23,205 nt of DNA from assembly GCA_038058335.1 (NCBI GenBank), contig JBBUBI010000051.1:1-23205 (forward strand). The letters run 5' to 3'. A model generated the notes under the pieces. That model was given only the letters and a program-made list of their open reading frames with translations. It was not told the origin of the DNA and made no database searches. Made by a program: the position numbers and the translations under genes. Below are positions 17,231 to 23,205 of the stretch, one piece after another. The stretch comes from JBBTVO01 sp038058335 (GTDB lineage: Bacteria; Patescibacteriota; Microgenomatia; Levybacterales; UBA12049). Within the stretch, counting starts at the first letter, position 1; each line of letters opens with the position of its first letter.

Positions 17231-20200
17231 TTATTTTTCATCGACAATCCACCAGTCGAACTTAATATCTCTATTGTATGGCTGTTCTATACTTATTGTA
17301 AATCCGCTTCCGGAGGATTTATTGCTGACTACCAAAACCTGATTTCCGGTCTTGGTTGTAGGCGTTACCAGTATTCTTGATCTCCCTGTTACCGCAGTTG
17401 TAGAAATTGTTACGCTGCTCTCTCCTGCGAGCAGGGTTCCTGAACCCAGCGAAGTCCCGCTAAGCGGGGTTGTATCGATATTAATTTTCTTAACTGTAAT
17501 CTCACCTTGCGAATTTATATTTCCCTTTGTATCAATCGTTACTTTACCCGCAAGTATATTTATTCCCCCCAATCCGTTATTTTGAAGACTCAAGTCTCCG
17601 ACTGAATTTATTGTGGCTCCCCCATCTCCGTTGTTCGCCGAAGGGTCAAGTCCGTGGACCGACAGAAGTCCTGCGGCGATATTGCCTGTTACTCCCAAAT
17701 CAGCCAAAGTTGTTCTGCCCAAAACCATTAGATTCCCGGAAATAGTTGCCGATGCAATATCAAGATTTTGAAGGTTTGATATAAAGTCTGCCGAAGTTGA
17801 GGCTCCCAACACCTGCGGCTCGCTGCTAATTGAAGCCAGGAATGCCGACTGAGTCGAGCTATTTACTATTGCATTTCGTAAATCCTCAATCCGAGCCTCC
17901 GCGCTCGCCACCCGCGACTTTAAGTCTATAAAGTTCTGATCCCCTGCCAAATCAAACGAAGCCGAATTGGTACTATTGGTAATTTGTTGATTAGTTGATT
18001 GGTTGATTTGTTGATTTGTATCTGGTATTCCGGTCAGTCCCAGCGCCAACGCCGCCGCCTCCGTACTCATCGAAGTAGTGCTTGCCAGGCTACCACTCGA
18101 GGTAATATAAACCGAGGGATCATACCAGGAAAGATTAAGAAGCGCAAGAATCTTACCATCAACAGATGCTGCTTCTAGAGCAATTCCAACAGTCTTACCG
18201 GCTCTTGTTGTCTTCATAGCATAACCGGGCTTAGTTCCGGATGGGGTCAAATGATCTCCGACTAGAATCGCTCCGCTCTCGGTTGACACCTTAACCGGAA
18301 TACGTCCTGCAAGTGCTATTGGATATAAATATGGATGGGTACTGTCTGTGGCGGCATCTGAATTAAGAGTAACGCCAGGATTTGTAGATACAACACCTAT
18401 GGTATCTCCCTGAAATGCCGTACCGGCCTTGACAACAGCCATATTATTTCCATCATTTGCCGGAACTACGACATCTCCTGGCTCAAGTTGCTGAGAAGCA
18501 ATATAATTTTCAGCAACGTCTGCGGCTTGTACGGTTGTATTTGTCGCATAAATGGTACCCGCTGTACTACCGGCACAAGCCGTTGACATTGTAGCCTTTA
18601 CGCAAAGAGCTCCAACAGTTCTGACATTACCGGCGTTAGTAATTTTAAACACTGACGTTCCCGAAGCAGAGGCTGTGAAGATATCATTGGCGCTCGCTCC
18701 TGTCTGGTTTACAATAAGAGCTGCGTTCCCACCTGTATTGCCTCCTCGTACATCCAGGACTGCGATGGGAGAAGCAATTCCAATACCAACGCTTGCGCTT
18801 GCAGTTGCTGTATTTATCCCCTCAATACTTCCTAAAACTAAACAATTAGGACAGGTAACTGTTGCATAACTGCCGATTGCCGCTGCATTGGTGAGCCAGT
18901 TTGTTGAACCAGGTCCTGAGTTATATCCTAAAAATGTATTGTTAGTCCCTATGGCATTGGCATTGCCGGCAACAGAAGTATATCCTGCCTGGTAGCCCAG
19001 AGCGGTGTTGAATTGCCCTGAGCTGTTAGAGAAGAGGGCTTGGTAGCCCAGGGCGGTGTTGGCCGTCCCTGTGGTGTTTGAGACGAGGGCATTGAAACCC
19101 AGGGCGGTGTTGGAGCTCCCTGTGGTGTTTGCGTTGAGAGCCTGAGAGCCAACGGCGGTGTTGGTGCCCCCTGTGGTGTTTGAGGCGAGGGCAGTGTAGC
19201 CCATGGCGGTGTTGGAGGCGCCTGTGGTGTTTGCGGTGAGAGCAATGTAGCCCATGGCGGTGTTGAATTGCCCTGAGCTGTTTGCGGTGAGGGCTTTGTA
19301 GCCCACGGCGGTGAGAAAGCTCCTTGAGGTGTTTGAGTAGAGAGCTTGATAACCCACGGCGGTGTTGGAGCCCCCTGAGGTGAAGTTTGGGAGAGCTTGG
19401 TAGCCCACGGCGGTGTTGGAGGCGCCTGCGCCGTTACTCCCTGCCTGCAGCCCTAAGAAAAGATTTCCCGTGCCTGCCCCGCCCGGCGCTCTCAATAGGT
19501 TTAAGTTTGATTGCTTGAGTATAAGCTCTCCGGAAGTATCTCCTCCTATGGTTAGGGTATTATTGTTTGTTGTTTGAAGGGATCCTGCAGAGTTTATAGT
19601 AAACCCTGCAGAAGCAGAAGCATTTCCACCGTTGGTAAGAATGAATGTAGTAACACCGCTTGCTGAGGCTGTGAAGATATCATTGCCACTTGTTCCTGTC
19701 TGGTTGACAATAAGAGCGGCGTTACCACCGGTATTCCCACCATTCACATGCAAAAGAGCAGTTGGTCCCGTTGTCCCAATGCCGACTCTGCTATTGGTAG
19801 TATCGAAATCAACAAAACTTGTACCTGCGGCATTAGCGATATTAAGGGCTGTTGTTGAATCTGTTATAGGCTGCCAATTAGCTCCTGCCACAGATATTAG
19901 ATTTCCTCCGTTTGCTATTCTAAACTTAGTAGCACCTGATGCCGAGGCTGTAAAGATATCATTTGCTGCTGCTCCTGTCTGGTTTACAATAAGAGCTGCG
20001 TTTCCTCCCCTATCGCCTCCCTGGATATCAAGAACAGCAGATGGAGTTGCAGTACCTATGCCTACATTAACAGCGTAGAAGGCTGTTCCTCCCAAAACAA
20101 GAGAATTAGCCTGATCAACGAGAGCGAATACCCCAATTGCTGTCATATTGTTGCGCTGGGTAGATGAAAAAGGACCTGAATTGTATCCTATGAAAGTATT

Positions 20201-23200
20201 GTTGCTTCCTGTCGTGTTGGCATAACTGCCATTATTTGTATAACCTGCCTGGTAGCCCAGAGCGGTGTTGTAGCTCCCTGAACTGTTAGCGTAGAGGGCT
20301 TGGTAACCCACGGCGGTGTTGGAGGAAGTCCCTGTGGCGCTTGAGTAGAGGGCTCGGTAGCCCAGGGCGGTGTTGCTGCTCCCTGCGATGTTAGCGTAGA
20401 GGGCCTGGTAGCCCACGGCGGTGTTGTAGCTCCCTGAACTGTTAGCGTAGATGGCTTGTACGCCCACGGCGGTGTTTTTGAAACCTGTGGTGTTTGTTTT
20501 GAGGGCTTCGATGCCCAGGGCGGTGTTTTCGATACCTGTGGTGTTTGAGAAGAGAGCTTGATAGCCCAGGGCGATGTTGTCGATACCTGTGGTTGAGCTC
20601 CCTGCCCGCAGCCCTACAAAAAGATTCCTTGAGACTGCCCCGCCCGGCGCTCTCAATAGGTTTAAGTTTGATTGCTTGAGTATAAGCTCTCCGGAAGTAT
20701 CTCCTCCTATGGTTAGGGTATTATTGTTTGTTGTTTGAAGGGATCCTGCAGAGTTTATAGTAAACCCTGCAGAAGCAGAAGCATTTCCACCGTTGGTAAG
20801 AATGAATTTCGTAACACCGCTTGCTGAGGCTGTAAAGATATCATTAGTGCTCACTCCTGTTTGATTAACAATAAGAGCGGCGTTACCTCCCCTATTTCCT
20901 CCCTGTATATCAAGTACTGCTGACGGGGTTGCGGTACCGATACCTACATTAACAGCGTAGAACGCAGTTCCTCCCAGAACAAGAGAGTTAGCCTGATCTA
21001 CTACAGAAAATGCTCCAATCGCTGTCATGTTATTCCTCTGGGTTGCTGAGAATGGACCGGAGTTATAGCCTAAAAAGGTATTGTTGCTTCCTGTTGTATT
21101 TGCAAAACTAGTTGTTCCCCCTCCTGCATAACCTGCCTGGTAGCCCAAGGCGGTGTTGAATCCCCCTGAGCTGTTAGAATAGAGAGCCTCGTAGCCTACG
21201 GCGGTGTTGGAGCTCCCTGTGGTGAAAACGAGGGCTTGGGTGCCCAAGGCGGTGTTGGAGCTCCCTGCGGTGTTTAAGTCGAGGGCCAGGTAACCCAGGG
21301 CGGTGTTGGAGCTCCCTGTGATATTTGAGAGGAGGGCTTGGTAGCCCACAGCGGTGTTGTTACCCCCCGAGGTGTTTGCATTGAGGGCTTGATAGCCCAC
21401 ACCAACACTCGCAAGACCAGTTATAGATGCGCCTGCTCCTTCTCCGATAAACAAACTTTGATTAGCTCCTGCTGTTGGGTTTTTAAATACTGTTGCTCCT
21501 CGAGATTGAAGTATAAGCTCTCCCGAATTGGCATCTCCCAAGGTTAAGGTTTGTTTGGCCGTTGTTGCAAGGGTTCCTGTTGCATTTAGATAGGCTCCCC
21601 CTGTTGTTCCTGCTGAGAGTGAGGCTGTTGGTGTTCCTGAGTTTATGTTTAAGACTGCGAATTTGGCAGAAGAAGAAGCAGTACCTCCTAAGAGAAGATC
21701 TAAGGTTGAGTTTATTGGGTAAAGAGTTCCTTGCGAGGTGTTTGCAGTCCACCAGTTTGTAGTATCTCCCAGAGCGCAGTTTCTCCATGAAGGATTAGCC
21801 GCCGCGCCGGCCGTTGTGAGACATTGCCCCGATGTTCCAACTGCAAGCGCGCTCATTACACCGGCTGCTGAAAAATAAGGGACGGTTCCTTGTGCGGCTG
21901 CGCTGAGATTTGCTCCTGTACCCCCATATTGAGATCCGATTACAGAAGCTGTCCATGTACCGGTAGAGATTGTTCCGACTTTTGTAAGAGATGACTGAGT
22001 AACTCCATCTCCAAGGGTTAATCCAGTTAGGACTGACAAGCCTGCTATCTGGTATGCATTTCCTGTTGAGAGGTTAAGATTACTGTTTACAGTTACCAAT
22101 CCTCCTGTCTCGTTGTTTGGAGAAAGCACTATGTTTCCCGTTGTTGCTCCTCCTATGGTTAGGGTGTTATTGCGAAGAGACTGAATAGTTGCACTTGATG
22201 CAGAAAGTACTAGCCCGTTATTATTTGTACTGGCAGAAAGGGTTGCAATTGGTGTTCCATTGTTGATTCCTGTGATTGCAAAAAGCGCTGAGGAGGTAGA
22301 AGTGCCTCCTATTGCAAGATCAACTGTTGTATTACCGGCATAGAGCAATCCGCTTGCTTGATTCCAGAAATTGGTTGTTGCAGCGCATGATCCTGCTCCT
22401 GTTACAATTCCCCCTATTGTGTTCACGCAGGCTGAATTAGTTAATGACTGACCAATGTTTGTTCCTGAGTTATAGGTGGTTGCGAAGACATTTCTAAAGT
22501 TAAAGTTTGACAACCCAAGATCTGTAACATTGTCTGTATTTGGTCTTACATATCCTCCTGCCTGAGCATTCAAAGGATTAATAATAATGTTTCCGGTTGT
22601 ATTTCCTCCAATTGTTAGGGTCTGGTTATTCGTAGACTGAATTGTCGGTGTTGTATAAATGGTAAACGCTCCCGCAACAGAAGCTGTTCCTGCTACTTGA
22701 AGAAGTGAGTTGGGTGTAGTCGTTCCGATGCCAACATTGCCGCCACTTTTTATTCTCACTAGTTCCGTAGGAGTAGCAGCATTTACAAAAAACGCAAAAT
22801 CCGCACCTGTACCAGTAGTTATTTCAAATAGACTGGCACTAATCCCAACACCATAGCTGTTAGCTGAAATTGTATCATCATATAATTTCAGTTTCAAATT
22901 TTTACCCAATGTTCCTGTTCCATACGTTGCACCCAAAGACACTGCTAATGGATCTGCTAAAGCTGTTGAAGCTTGTGAGTTTATCTGAAGTTTAGTTACC
23001 GGATTCGTTGTCCCGATGCCGACATTGCCTGTCCCATTGGGATTGATTAAGACATTACCTGTAGTATTGTAGGCTGCGGAATTACCAATAGTTAATGTTT
23101 GTCTGTTTGTTGTTGCTAATGTTCCATCTCCTGTTAGATATATTGCATTATTACCAGAGTTTGCAGACACAGAGGCTGTAGGTGTTCCCGAGTTTATGTT

Positions 23201-23205
23201 TAGAA
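17231..23205 (-). CDS. Giant repetitive tail-fibre/adhesin-like surface protein (5' partial)
   Basis: More than 1,990 codons, with the frame open through the right edge; the upstream codons read as the same repeat type, so the GTG at 23170 is not the real start. From N- to C-terminus: blocks of LTIGG..TGNI and NVGIGT.NP...L.I motifs, as in phage-fibre-like and trimeric adhesin proteins; three clusters of 17-residue NTAVGYQALYSNTTGS repeats (6, 7 and 9 units), each ending in NTALGYQAGY and an NNTFLGYNSGP cap; then an ADVAENY...LEPGDVV...GVVSTNPG...GRIPVKVS domain; then a coiled-coil-like ASAEARIEDLRNAI segment and a beta-rich end finishing FDWWIVDEK. It is Ser/Thr/Asn/Gly-rich and almost free of Cys. 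A role in attachment at the cell surface is inferred; no signal peptide can be seen because the N-terminus is missing. Confidence 0.85.
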   Translation of the reverse strand, partial: LNINSGTPTASVSANSGNNAIYLTGDGTLATTNRQTLTIGNSAAYNTTGNVLINPNGTGNVGIGTTNPVTKLQINSQASTALADPLAVSLGATYGTGTLGKNLKLKLYDDTISANSYGVGISASLFEITTGTGADFAFFVNAATPTELVRIKSGGNVGIGTTTPNSLLQVAGTASVAGAFTIYTTPTIQSTNNQTLTIGGNTTGNIIINPLNAQAGGYVRPNTDNVTDLGLSNFNFRNVFATTYNSGTNIGQSLTNSACVNTIGGIVTGAGSCAATTNFWNQASGLLYAGNTTVDLAIGGTSTSSALFAITGINNGTPIATLSASTNNNGLVLSASSATIQSLRNNTLTIGGATTGNIVLSPNNETGGLVTVNSNLNLSTGNAYQIAGLSVLTGLTLGDGVTQSSLTKVGTISTGTWTASVIGSQYGGTGANLSAAAQGTVPYFSAAGVMSALAVGTSGQCLTTAGAAANPSWRNCALGDTTNWWTANTSQGTLYPINSTLDLLLGGTASSSAKFAVLNINSGTPTASLSAGTTGGAYLNATGTLATTAKQTLTLGDANSGELILQSRGATVFKNPTAGANQSLFIGEGAGASITGLASVGVGYQALNANTSGGNNTAVGYQALLSNITGSSNTALGYLALDLNTAGSSNTALGTQALVFTTGSSNTAVGYEALYSNSSGGFNTALGYQAGYAGGGTTSFANTTGSNNTFLGYNSGPFSATQRNNMTAIGAFSVVDQANSLVLGGTAFYAVNVGIGTATPSAVLDIQGGNRGGNAALIVNQTGVSTNDIFTASASGVTKFILTNGGNASASAGFTINSAGSLQTTNNNTLTIGGDTSGELILKQSNLNLLRAPGGAVSRNLFVGLRAGSSTTGIDNIALGYQALFSNTTGIENTALGIEALKTNTTGFKNTAVGVQAIYANSSGSYNTAVGYQALYANIAGSSNTALGYRALYSSATGTSSNTAVGYQALYANSSGSYNTALGYQAGYTNNGSYANTTGSNNTFIGYNSGPFSSTQRNNMTAIGVFALVDQANSLVLGGTAFYAVNVGIGTATPSAVLDIQGGDRGGNAALIVNQTGAAANDIFTASASGATKFRIANGGNLISVAGANWQPITDSTTALNIANAAGTSFVDFDTTNSRVGIGTTGPTALLHVNGGNTGGNAALIVNQTGTSGNDIFTASASGVTTFILTNGGNASASAGFTINSAGSLQTTNNNTLTIGGDTSGELILKQSNLNLLRAPGGAGTGNLFLGLQAGSNGAGASNTAVGYQALPNFTSGGSNTAVGYQALYSNTSRSFLTAVGYKALTANSSGQFNTAMGYIALTANTTGASNTAMGYTALASNTTGGTNTAVGSQALNANTTGSSNTALGFNALVSNTTGTANTALGYQALFSNSSGQFNTALGYQAGYTSVAGNANAIGTNNTFLGYNSGPGSTNWLTNAAAIGSYATVTCPNCLVLGSIEGINTATASASVGIGIASPIAVLDVRGGNTGGNAALIVNQTGASANDIFTASASGTSVFKITNAGNVRTVGALCVKATMSTACAGSTAGTIYATNTTVQAADVAENYIASQQLEPGDVVVPANDGNNMAVVKAGTAFQGDTIGVVSTNPGVTLNSDAATDSTHPYLYPIALAGRIPVKVSTESGAILVGDHLTPSGTKPGYAMKTTRAGKTVGIALEAASVDGKILALLNLSWYDPSVYITSSGSLASTTSMSTEAAALALGLTGIPDTNQQINQSTNQQITNSTNSASFDLAGDQNFIDLKSRVASAEARIEDLRNAIVNSSTQSAFLASISSEPQVLGASTSADFISNLQNLDIASATISGNLMVLGRTTLADLGVTGNIAAGLLSVHGLDPSANNGDGGATINSVGDLSLQNNGLGGINILAGKVTIDTKGNINSQGEITVKKINIDTTPLSGTSLGSGTLLAGESSVTISTTAVTGRSRILVTPTTKTGNQVLVVSNKSSGSGFTISIEQPYNRDIKFDWWIVDEK
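17979..18018 (-). repeat. TTGATTAGT word repeat inside the giant gene
   Basis: TTGTTGATT/AGTTGATT words repeat about five times and encode NQQINQSTNQQITN in a linker before the coiled-coil-like segment. It is another in-frame word repeat. Confidence 0.6.
18985..19430 (-). repeat. 51-bp tandem repeats, cluster of nine
   Basis: Nine units of 17 residues (NTAVGYQAL..NTTG pattern). The NTA triplet is almost always AACACCGCC, seen as GGCGGTGTT on the plus strand. Confidence 0.8.
19474..19646 (-). repeat. 173-bp exact direct repeat, copy 1
   Basis: Identical to 20635-20807 over all 173 bases, offset 1161 bp. It encodes the LRAPGGA-to-INSAGSLQ and LTIGGDTSGEL block that precedes a repeat cluster. 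Confidence 0.9.
20245..20590 (-). repeat. 51-bp tandem repeats, cluster of seven
   Basis: Seven units of the same 17-residue motif. One unit has one extra residue (SSATGTSS). Confidence 0.8.
20635..20807 (-). repeat. 173-bp exact direct repeat, copy 2
   Basis: Partner of 19474-19646. The sequences flanking both copies are only similar, so identity ends sharply at the edges. Confidence 0.9.
21133..21410 (-). repeat. 51-bp tandem repeats, cluster of six
   Basis: Six units of the 17-residue motif, one shortened (TQALVFTTGS). Confidence 0.8.

Noticed and set aside
18949..19245. Proline-rich frame with TPQGAPTPPW repeats
   Set aside because: It is an alternative-frame shadow of the 51-bp repeats in the giant gene.
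18985..21410. CRISPR array suggested by regular repeats
   Set aside because: The 51-bp units are contiguous coding repeats without unique spacers and lie in one open frame.
21878..21892. GGGACGGTTCCT in the giant gene as another RAYT end
   Set aside because: It has one mismatch to GGGACGGTCCT, encodes the normal GTVPYF sequence and has no partner nearby.

Overview
The window looks like one stretch of a small-genome bacterium of the Candidate Phyla Radiation (Patescibacteria), most likely a Microgenomates-type lineage. This is inferred from an AT-rich, gene-dense chromosome with translation genes packed between envelope genes, a highly extended ribosomal protein L1, a giant fibre-like surface protein, tRNAs mostly without encoded CCA, and abundant short palindromic and word-like repeats. 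UGA is used as a normal stop. A run of exactly 100 N (7009-7108) shows that this is a scaffold, probably from a metagenome.

Layout. 1-2214: end of an O-antigen ligase-like membrane protein. 2260-3662: def-fmt, a formyl-methionine pair overlapping by 4 nt. 3754-4688: divergent rpmB (L28) and a site-2 protease. 4701-6670: a phosphoglycerate mutase, then an orotate-PRTase-like/RibD-reductase-like pair. 6698-7954 (minus strand): a tRNA and ribosomal block reading Thr(UGU)-Tyr(GUA)-GIY-YIG-unassigned half tRNA-Thr(GGN)-rpmG-Trp. 8329-9837 (minus): galU and a PAP2 phosphatase. 9936-12524: secE-nusG-small ORF-rplK-rplA. 12618-13367: a REP-associated transposase bounded by an 11-bp inverted repeat. 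13387-14724 (minus): a GT4 glycosyltransferase. 14773-16085: promoter, L10 leader, attenuator, rplJ, rplL. 16270-17230: an excisionase-type HTH protein, a four-helix-bundle protein and a long word-repeat region. 17231-23205 (minus): more than 1,990 codons of a repeat-built surface or fibre protein running off the window.

The strongest unusual signal is in the tRNA block. A complete tRNA-Thr(UGU) sits inside the anticodon loop of a second tRNA-Thr(UGU). The outer tRNA also carries a 32-nt hairpin in its D stem. Removing both inserts on paper gives a perfect 72-nt tRNA that differs from the inner one by compensated base-pair changes, and an extended -10 promoter precedes the outer gene. Two more tRNAs 700 nt away stop after exactly the same 34 nucleotides, one at CCCGCC sequence and the other at the N gap. 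This is either an undescribed nested or interrupted tRNA arrangement, or a cluster of recent tRNA disruptions or misassemblies. The sequence alone cannot decide.

The second theme is a dense population of short palindromes and simple-word repeats that also lie in frame inside conserved genes: O-antigen ligase, peptide deformylase, L1, L10 and the fibre protein. They also form part of the L10 leader and of the rplJ ribosome-binding region. The RAYT transposase is a candidate mobiliser for some of them. A third theme is promoters whose -10 box lies only 6-9 nt before the start codon, suggesting leaderless mRNAs for several genes.
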